64,000 bases of DNA from Hyphomonadaceae bacterium TMED5 (GCA_002173095.1 NHBK01000012.1:20487-84486), one strand, 5' to 3'. Numbered from the stretch's first letter, positions 18,432 to 30,014 are shown. A program made the numbers and translations. Notes: generated by a model from the letters alone, not told the origin.

Positions 18432-18458
18432 AAATCGGGCCCGAACAGGGCCCGATTT
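18432..18458 (-). terminator. Terminator between ctaD and the seven-helix gene
   Basis: Arms AAATCGGGCCC (18432-18442) and GGGCCCGATTT (18448-18458) are a perfect 11-pair inverted repeat with a five-base loop. On the minus strand it is followed by TTTTTTG. It should end much of the ctaC-ctaD transcript, leaving lower expression of the assembly genes downstream. Confidence 0.88.
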
Positions 18459-18483
18459 CAAATTTTCTCAAGCTGAGCGCATC

Positions 18484-20169
<1,686 letters not shown>

Positions 20170-20185
20170 TTAGCTCCCAGAAACC

Positions 20186-21058
20186 TTATTGTGCCGAGGC
20201 AAGCTGAACAGGCTGAGCGCCCTCAGACAGGCTTGCGAGGAACTCGCGAGCGTCGAGAACACTGCCCTGAGCTCGCTCAAGCCAGGCTTCGTAGTCAGAT
20301 TGAGATACTACGTGAATTTCGATTGGCATGAACGCGTGGTCCTTACCGCAAAGCTCAGAACACTGGCCGAAATAAGTGCCGGTTTCTTCAACGCGGAACC
20401 ACAATTCGTTCAAACGGCCCGGTACAGCGTCAACTTTAACGCCGAACGCTGGAACAGCGAATGAGTGGATAACGTCTGACGCAGCAGTTTGAACGCGGAC
20501 GACCGTATCGACAGGAACGACGAGCGGCAGATCAACTGCGAGGTTGCGCGGCGCTTCAAACGTACCGTCCGGCTCGCCTTCGAAACCACGGTGGATCGGG
20601 TTGGACACGAATTCCATCGGGTAATCGTCAACGATCACGTCGGTATAAGTGTAGGTCCAGTTCCACTGGTTGCCCTGTGCCTTGATGTTCACGACTTCTA
20701 CTTCATCAACATCCGGGAACACGTCCTGATAATACAGCTCACGGAAGCTGAAGAACGCAACGAACATCAGAATAATAACAGGCGCCAGCGTCCACGCGAT
20801 CTCAATCGTCGTGTTATGGCTGAACTTGCTCGGTACAGGATTGGCTTTTTCGTTGTGACGCAAAATCACATAAAGCAGCAGAGCCATCACAAGGATGACG
20901 ATGAGCGTGATGATGACAAGCAGAATAGAATGGAAACTATGGATCCGTTCTGCAATTTGTGTGGCGGCAGGTTGAAAACCCAGTGCGCCATCTACTGGTT
21001 GGTCGGCCATGGCAGGCATGGACAACAGACTTAACAAAGCAACGGCGATCCAGCGCAC
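20186..21058 (-). CDS. ctaC: Cytochrome c oxidase subunit II
   Basis: The 290-residue protein begins with a signal peptide (cleavage likely after AMA, about residue 18), then two transmembrane helices (about 45-68 and 88-108), then a periplasmic cupredoxin domain. The CuA site is complete: FGQCSELCGKDHAFMP near residues 232-247 gives the two Cys, the His and the Met, and HSFAVP supplies the other His. The aromatic patch QWNWTYTYTD takes part in electron entry from cytochrome c. It is the first gene of the oxidase operon. Confidence 0.98.
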   Translation of the reverse strand: MRWIAVALLSLLSMPAMADQPVDGALGFQPAATQIAERIHSFHSILLVIITLIVILVMALLLYVILRHNEKANPVPSKFSHNTTIEIAWTLAPVIILMFVAFFSFRELYYQDVFPDVDEVEVVNIKAQGNQWNWTYTYTDVIVDDYPMEFVSNPIHRGFEGEPDGTFEAPRNLAVDLPLVVPVDTVVRVQTAASDVIHSFAVPAFGVKVDAVPGRLNELWFRVEETGTYFGQCSELCGKDHAFMPIEIHVVSQSDYEAWLERAQGSVLDAREFLASLSEGAQPVQLASAQ

Positions 21059-21239
21059 GCTCTTCTCCCTGGCTACAATAAAGAGTGACCTCGACGGTAG
21101 GACTTATAGCCATGTGGCCAATACGCCCAACCCCCAAAATGTCGCAGTCATTCCAAAAAATGGTCTTTTCCGGTATCATCTAAAAAATAATTTGAACACC
21201 GGAAAAAAAATCAAAATCCGGGAACGAGGAGGAAATCCC
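21059..21239. promoter_or_regulatory. Divergent promoter region, ctaC / TPR gene
   Basis: This 181-base gap separates two divergent genes and must hold both promoters. The right half is notably A-rich, with GGAGG before the TPR gene start. No operator could be assigned with confidence. Confidence 0.5.
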
Positions 21240-21821
21240 ATGCGTTTCGGACTTTTAGCGCTGATTATAACAGCATTTTCTTCATCAGCATATGCGCAAG
21301 TAATCGTATTTGGTACCGGACTTGCCCGCGATTGCTATGAAGCCGCAGAAACCAGCCGACTCACCGCCAACGAAGCCATTGAGACCTGCACAGTCGCACT
21401 GACCCAACAGACCATGTCACGCGATGATCGCGTATCAACGCTGGTCAATCGCGGCATTCTCTACATGCGCAATGGCAATTTCACCCGCGCCATGAATGAC
21501 TACAATAATGCGCTCGATTTCGCGCCTGAAATGGGTGAAGCCTATCTGAATATCGGTGCAGCTTACATTTATCAGCGGGAATATGACGCTGCCCTTACTG
21601 CGCTGAACCGGGCAATCGATCTTGAAACAACGGATATCTGGGCGGCGTATTATAATCGTGGCATCGCCCATGAGCAGACCGGTGATCTGACCTCTGCCTA
21701 TTGGGATTTCGTCCGCTCGCAGGAGCTAAATCCCGAATCAGAGCTACCCGCTCGCCAGATTGCCCGCTTCACTGTTGAGGAGCGTCCCGTGGAACAGCCT
21801 GGTGAACCCGGCTTCCGCTAA
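21240..21821 (+). CDS. Secreted TPR-repeat protein
   Basis: The 193-residue protein has a signal peptide (MRFGLLALIITAFSSSAYAQ, cleavage after AYA) followed by about three tetratricopeptide repeats: VSTLVNRGILYMRNGNFTRA, GEAYLNIGAAYIYQREYDAA and WAAYYNRGIAHEQTGDLTSA. Two Cys residues (DCYEAA, ETCTVAL) could form a disulfide. It is a periplasmic scaffold of unknown partner. ATG 21240 is chosen because GAGGAGG lies just upstream; a longer open frame reaching back to 21009 would overlap ctaC on the other strand. Confidence 0.88.
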   Translation: MRFGLLALIITAFSSSAYAQVIVFGTGLARDCYEAAETSRLTANEAIETCTVALTQQTMSRDDRVSTLVNRGILYMRNGNFTRAMNDYNNALDFAPEMGEAYLNIGAAYIYQREYDAALTALNRAIDLETTDIWAAYYNRGIAHEQTGDLTSAYWDFVRSQELNPESELPARQIARFTVEERPVEQPGEPGFR

Positions 21822-21845
21822 GGCGCACACACTTCTTATATATAC

Positions 21846-21880
21846 ACCTCTCTTCTGAGAAAATTCAGGAGAGAGGTTTC
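21846..21880 (+). terminator. Terminator after TPR gene
   Basis: Arms 21846-21858 (ACCTCTCTTCTGA) and 21865-21877 pair over 13 positions with one G-T pair, followed by a short T-rich tract (TTTCTTG). It lies 25 bases past the stop codon of the TPR gene. Confidence 0.7.
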
Positions 21881-21942
21881 TTGCAGGCCAGACACGCCTT
21901 ACATCTTCTACTTCGAACGTTTTTACAGCCCGAAGAGAGTCC

Positions 21943-23337
21943 ATGTCCCTGCCTTTTGATCTCGACACTGCACGCAAAACCCTCGCCGAAGCCGTTACAG
22001 GCGCAGATGACGGCGAAATCTATGTGGAGCAGACCCGTAGCGAGAGCTTTGTCTTCGATGATGGCCGACTGAAATCAGCCGCCTTTGATACAGGACAAGG
22101 CATGGGACTTCGCGTGGTTGCGGGTGAAGCGACCGGCTTCTCTCATGGTAGCGAGCTGACAGACGATGCCATCCGCCGCGCAGGTGAAACCGCCGCCGCA
22201 GCCAAGCGCGGCTATTCCGGCGAGCTGGCTGAAGGCCCACGCCCGGTTAATCGCCGCCTTTACGCGCCAATCGACCCGACAGAATCGCCTGACTTCAGCG
22301 TGAAGACCTCTCTTCTGGCAGAAATTGACGCCTATGCCCGCGCGAAAGACCCGCGCGTCGTACAAGTGTCTGCGAGCCTCGCAGGCTCCCATAAACATGT
22401 CACCATTGTCCGCCCGGATGGCGCTGTCTTTGAAGATGTGCGCCCGCTTGTTCGCGTCAATGTCTCCGTGACCCTCGAAAAGGACGGCCGCCGGGAAAGC
22501 GGATCGGCTGGCGCGGGCGGCCGTGCAGCCTATGAAGAATGGATCGAACCGGGCCGATGGAAGGGCCTTGTCGAGCGCGCCATGAAAAAGGCAGAGACCA
22601 ATCTGGAAAGCATTCCGACACCGGCAGGTGAAATGGAAGTGGTGCTTGGCCCGGGCTGGCCAGCCGTTCTGCTGCATGAAGCTGTCGGCCACGGCCTTGA
22701 AGGCGACTTCAACCGCAAGGGCGCCAGCGTCTATTCCGGCAAGATTGGCGAACAGGTTGCCGCCAAAGGCGTTACGGTTGTCGATGACGGCACGATTGAG
22801 AACCGTCGCGGTTCACTCAGCGTGGATGATGAAGGCACGGAAACGCAGAAAACCACCCTTATCGAAGATGGTGTTCTGGTCGGCTATATGCAGGACCGTC
22901 AGAACGCACGCCTTATGGGCATGGCGCCAACCGGCAATGGCCGCCGCGAATCCTACGCCTCCCTTCCAATGCCACGTATGACCAACACCTATATGCTGGG
23001 CGGCGAGGCCAATCCGGAAGACATGATCAAATCCGTCAAAAAGGGTATCTGGGCTGTCGACTTTGGCGGTGGCCAGGTCGACATCACCTCAGGCAATTTC
23101 GTCTTCCAGTGCACCGAAGCCTATATGATTGAAGACGGCAAAGTCGGCGCGCCCGTGAAAAACGCCACGCTGATTGGCCACGGCCCAACGGCTCTGAACC
23201 ATGTCTCCATGATCGGCAATGACTTTGCCATGGATGATGGTGTTGGCACATGTGGCAAGGCTGGCCAGTCCGTGCCGGTGGGTGTTGGGCAGCCAAGCCT
23301 GAAAATTGATGCCATCACAGTTGGCGGCGCGGGATAA
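21943..23337 (+). CDS. tldD: TldD metalloprotease
   Basis: The 464-residue protein matches the TldD half of the TldD/TldE protease. The zinc motif HEAVGHGLEGD (HExxxH) lies near residues 245-255, and SGNFVFQCTEAYMIEDGK near the end supplies the conserved Cys. TldD with TldE (PmbA) processes peptides such as modified antibiotic precursors and CcdA. No tldE partner lies alongside. The length is close to the usual 480. A perfect terminator follows the stop codon. Confidence 0.95.
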   Translation: MSLPFDLDTARKTLAEAVTGADDGEIYVEQTRSESFVFDDGRLKSAAFDTGQGMGLRVVAGEATGFSHGSELTDDAIRRAGETAAAAKRGYSGELAEGPRPVNRRLYAPIDPTESPDFSVKTSLLAEIDAYARAKDPRVVQVSASLAGSHKHVTIVRPDGAVFEDVRPLVRVNVSVTLEKDGRRESGSAGAGGRAAYEEWIEPGRWKGLVERAMKKAETNLESIPTPAGEMEVVLGPGWPAVLLHEAVGHGLEGDFNRKGASVYSGKIGEQVAAKGVTVVDDGTIENRRGSLSVDDEGTETQKTTLIEDGVLVGYMQDRQNARLMGMAPTGNGRRESYASLPMPRMTNTYMLGGEANPEDMIKSVKKGIWAVDFGGGQVDITSGNFVFQCTEAYMIEDGKVGAPVKNATLIGHGPTALNHVSMIGNDFAMDDGVGTCGKAGQSVPVGVGQPSLKIDAITVGGAG

Positions 23338-23353
23338 GCGCTATTCCCTCGAC

Positions 23354-23395
23354 AAATGCTGAAGCCGGGCCTACCCCAGTTTCAGCATTTTTTTT
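23354..23395 (+). terminator. Terminator after tldD
   Basis: Arms AAATGCTGAA (23354-23363) and TTCAGCATTT (23381-23390) are perfect complements, followed by TTTTT. It is a classic intrinsic terminator. Confidence 0.9.
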
Positions 23396-23408
23396 GAGGG
23401 GAACACAA

Positions 23409-24062
23409 ATGGCCGGGCTCAACCTTTTTGACATGCTGGCGCAAACCAATAATGGCGCCGGTATTGCTCAACTCGCACAACAATTCGGAATTGATGAAGC
23501 GCAGGCGCAATCTGCCATCAGCGCGCTTCTTCCTGCTATCTCTTCCGGCCTGAAGCGCAATGTCGCTGAACCGGGCGGCCTTCAATCCCTCATTCAGGCT
23601 CTGCAGAATGGCAGCCATGGAGAGCTGCTGGACCAGCCAGAACGTCTGGCTGATGAAGAAACCATTGCCGACGGCAATTCCATTCTTGGTCATATTCTGG
23701 GGTCACGCGATGTGAGCCGCGCCGCAGCTGACCGCGCCTCTGAAAGTACCGGACTTCCATCCAGCCTGTTGCAGCAAATGTTGCCAGTAATTGCCAGCAT
23801 GGCGATGAGCGCTCTGTCCAAACAAACGGGCAATTCCAGCATTGGCGGCATGCTGTCTGGCATGTTGGCCGGCAATGCACCTCAGGGCGGCTCGCGTGCG
23901 GGCGGCGGTCTTCTGGGCGGTATGCTGGGGTCAGTTCTGGGTGGCGGCGCAGCGGCATCGACAGGGTCTGACAATCCGCTTGGCGGCCTCGGTAATCTTC
24001 TGGATGCAGATGGCGATGGCAATAGCATGGACGACATTTTCGACATGCTGAACCGTCGATAA
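23409..24062 (+). CDS. DUF937 (YidB-like) protein
   Basis: The 217-residue protein opens with NLFDMLAQTNNGAGIAQLAQQFGI and has two helical repeats of the DUF937/YidB type (ALLPAISSGLKRN; LLQQMLPVIASMAMSAL). The C-terminal third is Gly/Ser/Ala rich (GGLLGGMLGSVLGGG) and ends DADGDGNSMDDIFDM, which resembles a calcium-binding loop. Function is unknown for the family. ATG 23409 with GAGGGG upstream is chosen over a TTG at 23394, which lies in the tldD terminator. Confidence 0.88.
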   Translation: MAGLNLFDMLAQTNNGAGIAQLAQQFGIDEAQAQSAISALLPAISSGLKRNVAEPGGLQSLIQALQNGSHGELLDQPERLADEETIADGNSILGHILGSRDVSRAAADRASESTGLPSSLLQQMLPVIASMAMSALSKQTGNSSIGGMLSGMLAGNAPQGGSRAGGGLLGGMLGSVLGGGAAASTGSDNPLGGLGNLLDADGDGNSMDDIFDMLNRR

Positions 24063-24085
24063 AACCCGGTTTCAATACGACCAAA

Positions 24086-24110
24086 AAAGGCCCGCACGAA
24101 GCGGGCCTTT
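24086..24110. terminator. Bidirectional terminator
   Basis: Arms AAAGGCCCGC (24086-24095) and GCGGGCCTTT (24101-24110) flank a five-base loop. T-rich tracts occur on both strands, so it can serve the DUF937 gene on the plus strand and the peptide transporter on the minus strand. Confidence 0.88.
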
Positions 24111-24132
24111 TCTTTGACGACTTTTGTCCGGG

Positions 24133-25938
24133 TCAATCGGCCAGCTTGTCGGCCTTACCCTGATAGTCTGAAGGGTCCGCGCCCTCTTTAGACACATCGG
24201 CATGCACATCCATATGCATCCACTTTTTGATGATCGGCGCGATGAGCAGCATCACGACGGCAATACCGATCGCAACAATCGCCACATTGGTATAAACGCT
24301 GACATAGCCAGCCTTTGCCGCAGCAACATCTGTCAGCTGACCACCAAGCGTCTCAGCGCCCGTGCTTTTCGCGATGAAGCCCGCCAGATAGTTGGACAGA
24401 CCGGAATAAAGGAACCACGCACCCATTGTCATGCCAACAACGCGTGCCGGTGCCATCTTCGTCACAGCGGAAAGACCAACCGGCGAAACCATCAGCTCGC
24501 CCATTGTGTGAATCCAGTAGATCAGGAAGACAAAGATCACCGCAGTCATGCCGATTGCGCCGCTGATCTTCATGCCGAGCACCAGCGTCAGGAAGCCGAT
24601 ACCTGCCAGGAATACGCCACCAGCGAATTTAACCGGCGTAGACGGCTCCATCTTCTTCTTCGCAAGGGCCACCCACATCCACGCAATGATCGGTGCGAAC
24701 AGGAAGATGAAACCCGCATTCAGCGACTGGAAGACCGGTGCTGGTACGGACCAACCGAAAATGGTGCGGTCGACCAGACGGTCTGTGAACAGTGTGAGAG
24801 AAGACCCCGCCTGTTCAAAGAGCGCCCAGAACGGGATTTGCGCCAGCACGAAATAGATAGCCGCAAACATACGGCTGCGCTCAACGCCCTGCAGTTTGGT
24901 GAAACAGTATGCGATCAGTCCAATAAGGATGGCGATACCAAGACCCAGAACCAGACCGTCCGGGATCAGCTCAGCATACATGATCAGCGTGAAGGATACT
25001 GCAACGATGATGATACCGGTCAGATAGCACGCCATCTCGATATTGATCGGGCCGAGCACTTTTTCTTTCAGCTTCTCAACGCTTGGCGGGTCCGCTTTAC
25101 CTTCCAGCCATGGCTGGCCGACGAGGAAGATGACGAGACCAATCAGCATGCCGATACCGGCCGCACCGAAGCCCCAGCCCCAACCGACATAAATGCCGAG
25201 CAGGCCACACACGAAAGATGAAAGGAATGAGCCGAGATTGATGCCCATATAGAAGAGCGTGAAGCCAGAATCGCGACGCTTGTCTTCAAGGTTATAGAGC
25301 GAGCCCACAATCGTGGAGATGTTCGCCTTCAGATAGCCCACACCGGCAATGATCAGCGCCAGTGAGAGATAGAGAATATTCACATAGAGCGCTTGTTGCT
25401 CAACGCGGGTTTCATATTCACCCACTGGAATTTCCGCAGGCAGGCCAACAGCCGCCGGGTCCTCAACCATCATAATGGTTGCGCCTTCATTGAAGGAAAT
25501 GAGCGACGTGCCGGTGTCCGATACGAGGATCTGGTTGGCGTCACCGCCGCGACCATCAAGCGTGATCTGATAGTCCGCGCCCTGATAGGTCATGATTTCC
25601 CTGGAGCCTGAACCCTCAAACGCCATGCCGAAATGGCCCAGCACCAGAAGGATCGCTCCGAAGATCACCGCCTTGCGTGACCCCAGATACCGGTCAGCCA
25701 GTGAGCCACCGATAATCGTCATGATGTAAACGAGCGCGGTGTACGCACCATACATCACTGCAGAGCGTGCGTCTGAGAACAGGAAGTGTTGGGTAAGGTA
25801 GATAACGAGCAGCGCCCGCATGCCGTAATAGGAGAAACGCTCCCACATTTCGGTGAAGAAAAGAATTACCAGCCCGCGCGGGTGTCCGAGAATTGTTTTC
25901 TCGCTCCCAGGCGCTGGCGCTGCACTAATATTTGTCAT
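24133..25938 (-). CDS. POT family proton-coupled oligopeptide transporter
   Basis: The 601-residue protein is a major-facilitator peptide transporter of the POT/PTR2 family. It has the EMWERFSYYGMRALL motif (ExxERFxYY, about 30-44) that couples protons to substrate, GYLKANISTIVGSLY and FYMGINLGSFLSSFVCG. About twelve to fourteen helices are evident, with a soluble insertion near residues 105-185 that is larger than in E. coli DtpA but common in marine bacteria. It imports di- and tripeptides. The ATG follows a weak ribosome site. It is a single-gene unit. Confidence 0.95.
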   Translation of the reverse strand: MTNISAAPAPGSEKTILGHPRGLVILFFTEMWERFSYYGMRALLVIYLTQHFLFSDARSAVMYGAYTALVYIMTIIGGSLADRYLGSRKAVIFGAILLVLGHFGMAFEGSGSREIMTYQGADYQITLDGRGGDANQILVSDTGTSLISFNEGATIMMVEDPAAVGLPAEIPVGEYETRVEQQALYVNILYLSLALIIAGVGYLKANISTIVGSLYNLEDKRRDSGFTLFYMGINLGSFLSSFVCGLLGIYVGWGWGFGAAGIGMLIGLVIFLVGQPWLEGKADPPSVEKLKEKVLGPINIEMACYLTGIIIVAVSFTLIMYAELIPDGLVLGLGIAILIGLIAYCFTKLQGVERSRMFAAIYFVLAQIPFWALFEQAGSSLTLFTDRLVDRTIFGWSVPAPVFQSLNAGFIFLFAPIIAWMWVALAKKKMEPSTPVKFAGGVFLAGIGFLTLVLGMKISGAIGMTAVIFVFLIYWIHTMGELMVSPVGLSAVTKMAPARVVGMTMGAWFLYSGLSNYLAGFIAKSTGAETLGGQLTDVAAAKAGYVSVYTNVAIVAIGIAVVMLLIAPIIKKWMHMDVHADVSKEGADPSDYQGKADKLAD

Positions 25939-26179
25939 GTTACCCCGCTCAGCAGAATTTTACCTGCAACTCTTTTTACGGGATGCCATCTTCACGACAG
26001 TTTTTCAAAGCTCAAGAGCCAATTGGGCCAGTTTTGTGACTGATATGTTATTTTCATCACGGCCATGTGATAAGTTTGACCTGCGTTTAACTGGTTTACC
26101 CCGTAAAGCGATGTTTATCTGAACATGTTTTCGGGGACATTTTGTCCATTAAAATCAAGTAATTATTCGGGAGAATCCC

Positions 26180-28261
26180 ATGATTCACTCCACGGGCGGA
26201 GTGCGCGCGCTAGCCAGCGCCGTCGTGGTTTTTGTGCCAATGGCGGAGGCACAGGAATTACAGTCAGATACCGGTGTCACATCCTTCGTACCGGCAGAAT
26301 TCGAACAATATAATCCGACTACGGCGCTTGATATGGTTGCGCAGGTTCCGGGATTCTCAATCGACAGTGGCGAGGATGTCAGAGGATTTGGCGGCGCGGC
26401 AGGCAATGTTCTGATTGATGGCTCCCGTCCGTCCACGAAATCGGGACTGGAAGGTTATCTCCGGCGTATTCCGGCGACGCATGTCGAACGGATCGATCTC
26501 GTCCGCGGCGCAGATGCAGAACTGGATATGCGTGGTCAGTCCCGCGTGGTGAATGTCATTCTTCGCGAGGGTGTCAACTCCAGCCAGCTGAATTATTCCG
26601 TGACCGCGCGCCAGCATCAGGGCGGCCGCGCATCTTATGATGTGGCGCTCGACTGGTCCGGACAATGGCTGGGTGGTGACCTCACCCTCTCCTACAATCA
26701 GTATAGCTGGGGAGAACGCTCCTATCGCCGCGAGCGTCGCTTCGACGCTTCAGATGAGCAGTTCGCCTTTCGCGATGACACGCACCAGACACTCAACACC
26801 GAATATATTCCAGGCTTTGAATACACACGCGACTTCGGTGATCGCACCACTCTGCGCATGAATGGCCGGGCCTGGACCGGCATGTGGTCGCTGCATCAGG
26901 CTCTGGAAGACTATCGCCCGACCGCTATGGACGAGCTTCATCGCTTCGAACGCGGCCGTATCGAAGAAGACTGGTGGGGCATGGATTTCGGCGGCGATAT
27001 TGAACGCCGCCTGTCTGAAGAGGTGAGCTCCAAAATCATCTGGTATCACCGCCGCGACAGCTTCAATTCCGACCAGCGCTTCGATGACTATCTGTTAGCG
27101 TCTGGTTTCTTAGGCGCATTCAATGCGGCGATTGAGGACTATTTCGGCGAAAGCATTCTGCGCAGTCAGACCAACTGGGTTTTAAATGACAAGCACGCGA
27201 TCGAGTTCGGCGGAGAGATTGCTTACAATTTCCGTGATGCCGACCGCACCTTCGCTGTCATCAACAATCAGGGTGATCTGCCAGACGCCATTCCGGTCTC
27301 CACCACAAAAGTAGAAGAATGGCGCGGCGAGCTGTTTATCTCCGATGTCTGGACACCGTTTGAGAACTGGACATTTGAGCCAAGCCTGATTGTCGAAGTC
27401 TCTGAGATCAGTCAGACCGGCGATGCCGAGGCGACACGCACATTCACCTATCCCAAGCCAGCCTTCACCGCCACGCATACAAGTGATGACAATCATCAAT
27501 GGCGTTTCACTGTAGAGCGCCGCGTAGCGCAGCTGGATTTCGGTGACTTTGTCTCCAGCGTTTCTGCGTTTGAAGACAATGTAACATCAGGCAATCCAGA
27601 CCTTGAGCCGGAACAGGCCTGGCGGTTTGATGTGGGCTATGAACGTCCATTCCTCACCGATGGTTCACTGTCTTTCGTTGCACGGTATGACGCGATTGAA
27701 TCGGTGCAGGGCTATATCCCGGTCACCGCCTCCAATGGCGCGGTATTCGATGGGCCGGGCAATATGGGCGATGGTCATCGCATCCAGCTCATTGCAGAAG
27801 CGGCAATTCCAACCGAGTTTATTGGGCTCGATAATGGCCGACTCGACCTGGAGCTTGTGCTGCGCGATTCTGAAGTCACCGATCCGGTGACCGGTGAGAA
27901 CCGTGTTTTCGCCTATGAACAGCCTGTCTATTTCTACGCCGAATTCCGTCAGGATTACCCGGATCAGCAATGGTCTTGGGGCTTTGACTATGGTCAGGGC
28001 AGCACGAACAATTTCTACTTCATCGATGAACGTGGATCATTCGAGCGCGGCGCCGGGGACTTTGACATATATGTCGAAACGACCCGCTTCTTTGGCGTCA
28101 ATCTGCGCTTCGGGGCGGACAATGTATTCGACCCGACCTATCGGCGCACCCGCTATATCTATGACGGCCCACGCTCTGATGACCAGCAAATCGCCCGCTT
28201 TGTCCGTGAAGATAATTTCGGACCACTCTATTACGTCCGGTTGAAGGGGACATTCAGTTAA
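26180..28261 (+). CDS. TonB-dependent outer-membrane receptor
   Basis: The 693-residue protein starts with a short signal peptide ending EAQ-EL. A plug domain is clear: LDMVAQVPGFSID, GGAAGNVLIDGSRPSTKSG and RIDLVRGADAELDMRG, followed by a long beta-barrel rich in aromatic and acidic residues (LGGDLTLSYNQYSWGER, ENVTSGNPDLEPEQAWRFDVGYERPF). No clear TonB box was identified. Substrate is unknown. GGGAG lies before the ATG. It is followed by a secreted carboxylesterase in the same direction, which may release its substrate (inference). Confidence 0.92.
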   Translation: MIHSTGGVRALASAVVVFVPMAEAQELQSDTGVTSFVPAEFEQYNPTTALDMVAQVPGFSIDSGEDVRGFGGAAGNVLIDGSRPSTKSGLEGYLRRIPATHVERIDLVRGADAELDMRGQSRVVNVILREGVNSSQLNYSVTARQHQGGRASYDVALDWSGQWLGGDLTLSYNQYSWGERSYRRERRFDASDEQFAFRDDTHQTLNTEYIPGFEYTRDFGDRTTLRMNGRAWTGMWSLHQALEDYRPTAMDELHRFERGRIEEDWWGMDFGGDIERRLSEEVSSKIIWYHRRDSFNSDQRFDDYLLASGFLGAFNAAIEDYFGESILRSQTNWVLNDKHAIEFGGEIAYNFRDADRTFAVINNQGDLPDAIPVSTTKVEEWRGELFISDVWTPFENWTFEPSLIVEVSEISQTGDAEATRTFTYPKPAFTATHTSDDNHQWRFTVERRVAQLDFGDFVSSVSAFEDNVTSGNPDLEPEQAWRFDVGYERPFLTDGSLSFVARYDAIESVQGYIPVTASNGAVFDGPGNMGDGHRIQLIAEAAIPTEFIGLDNGRLDLELVLRDSEVTDPVTGENRVFAYEQPVYFYAEFRQDYPDQQWSWGFDYGQGSTNNFYFIDERGSFERGAGDFDIYVETTRFFGVNLRFGADNVFDPTYRRTRYIYDGPRSDDQQIARFVREDNFGPLYYVRLKGTFS

Positions 28262-28358
28262 ACCGCTCGAGACAGAAACATCCCCTTACGACACCTAAAC
28301 ATGTTTTCCTTCCTGAATATTCGCGCTATGCAGCTATCATAATATAAGGGAGGAAAAC

Positions 28359-30005
28359 TTGGTTTCACTTATCAGGCACGCTTTTGGCGTTGCCGGAGCA
28401 TTCACCATGTGCGCTGCTCTGACAGCCACACATGCTCAGGCAGAAAACCCACTATCAGAATATGGCGTCCCGGACGCGACGCCCGTCGTCCACACCACAG
28501 CCGGTGACGTTCAGGGCTTTGTCGATAACGGTATTGAGGAATATCTGGGCCTTCGTTATGCCGCACCGCCCGTTGGCGAATTACGTTTTATGCCACCAGA
28601 ACCCGTGGCCCCATGGGATGGCATTTATGATGCGACATCACTCGGCGCACCGGCCATGCAAATGTACACACCCAGCGGCCCACGCACGACGGAATTCACC
28701 CGCCAGATGCAGATGATTTTCCCGACACTCGCCGAGGAAAAAATCGACAATGAAGATTCGCTTTTTCTGAACGTATGGACGCCGGGCGCAGATGATGAAG
28801 CCCGTCCCGTCATGGTCTGGTTTCATGGCGGTGGCTATGCCTATGGATCCGGCGGATGGCCCGCCTATGATGGCCGCAACCTCGCCGAATATGGCGATGT
28901 GGTCGTTGTCACGGTGAATCACCGTCTGAACGTTTTCGGCTATCTCTATCTCGGTGAAGCGTTTGGCGAAGACTATGCCGCATCCGGCAATGTCGGAAAT
29001 CTCGACCTTGTGGCGTCTCTGGAATGGGTTCGCGACAATATCGCGGCCTTTGGCGGTGACCCGGACAATGTGACGATTATGGGCGAGTCCGGTGGCGGCT
29101 CGAAAGTCAGCCATTTACTTGCAACGCCAGCTGCTGACGGCCTGTTCCATCGCGCGATCATCCAGTCCGGCCCGGGCGTGACGAGCGGCGATGCCGAGAG
29201 CGCAGCTCAACTGGCTGACCTCTTCCTCGAAGAAGCTGGCGTTGAAACGCCAGAAGCGCTTCAGGCCCTCACCGCAGATGAGATTTCCAATGCCGGCCGT
29301 GCAGCACTTGCACTTGCAGAAGCCGAAGGTCTCAGCGCGAATTTCCGCCCAATCGTCGATGGCGTTGTTCAGCCCTCTCATCCATTCATGCCAACTGCTC
29401 CTGCCCAGTCCAGTGATGTTCCGATCATGATTGGCTGGAACAAGGATGAGATGACCATTTTCAATGCGGCGCAGGAATGGTTCGGCACGCTACCAGAAGC
29501 AGGCCTTGCCGTGATGGGCGAGCGATTTGGCGAAGATGGCCCTGCCCTCATCGCGCACTATCGCGAAGCCCGCCCGGATGATGCCCCAACCTATATCGCA
29601 AACAGCGCGATGACGGCGCGTTTTGTGTATGGGACCTATATTCTGGCCGACCAGCGCGCCCGCCAGGAAGATGGTGCGCCGGTTTATATGTACCAGCTGA
29701 CCTATGAAACAGACACGAATGGCGGTGTTCTGCGGTCTCCGCACACACTGGATATCCCGTTCATGTTCGACAATGTCGAAGAGAGCCGCATTCTGGTTGG
29801 TTCAGGCGAGGCGCCAAACCTGCTGGGTGCCATGATGTCCGATGCCTGGGTCAGCTTTGCACGCGACGGAGTGCCAAGCTCTGATCTGCTGCCAGACTGG
29901 ACACCATACAATCTGGAAGACCGCCCGGTTATGCGGTTCGATGTGGACCCGGAAATGGTGAATGACCCGGAACAGGGCATTCGCGAAATCCTCTCTGCAA
30001 ACTGA
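28359..30005 (+). CDS. Secreted carboxylesterase, type B
   Basis: The 548-residue protein begins at a TTG with GGGAGG eight bases upstream; the next ATG lies inside the signal peptide and would destroy it. The signal peptide ends THAQA. The alpha/beta-hydrolase core has the oxyanion-hole motif WFHGGGYAYGSGG, the nucleophile motif GESGGGSKVSH (Ser near 245), NKDEMTIF and the catalytic His in SPHTLDIPFMF. It hydrolyses carboxylic esters outside the cytoplasm; the substrate could be an esterified polysaccharide or a lipid. It is downstream of a TonB receptor. Confidence 0.92.
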   Translation: MVSLIRHAFGVAGAFTMCAALTATHAQAENPLSEYGVPDATPVVHTTAGDVQGFVDNGIEEYLGLRYAAPPVGELRFMPPEPVAPWDGIYDATSLGAPAMQMYTPSGPRTTEFTRQMQMIFPTLAEEKIDNEDSLFLNVWTPGADDEARPVMVWFHGGGYAYGSGGWPAYDGRNLAEYGDVVVVTVNHRLNVFGYLYLGEAFGEDYAASGNVGNLDLVASLEWVRDNIAAFGGDPDNVTIMGESGGGSKVSHLLATPAADGLFHRAIIQSGPGVTSGDAESAAQLADLFLEEAGVETPEALQALTADEISNAGRAALALAEAEGLSANFRPIVDGVVQPSHPFMPTAPAQSSDVPIMIGWNKDEMTIFNAAQEWFGTLPEAGLAVMGERFGEDGPALIAHYREARPDDAPTYIANSAMTARFVYGTYILADQRARQEDGAPVYMYQLTYETDTNGGVLRSPHTLDIPFMFDNVEESRILVGSGEAPNLLGAMMSDAWVSFARDGVPSSDLLPDWTPYNLEDRPVMRFDVDPEMVNDPEQGIREILSAN

Positions 30006-30014
30006 TCACTCACT

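Noticed and set aside
24202..25221. Long plus-strand frame of 339 codons
   Set aside because: It is antisense to the POT transporter and has the same mirror composition; no start signal.
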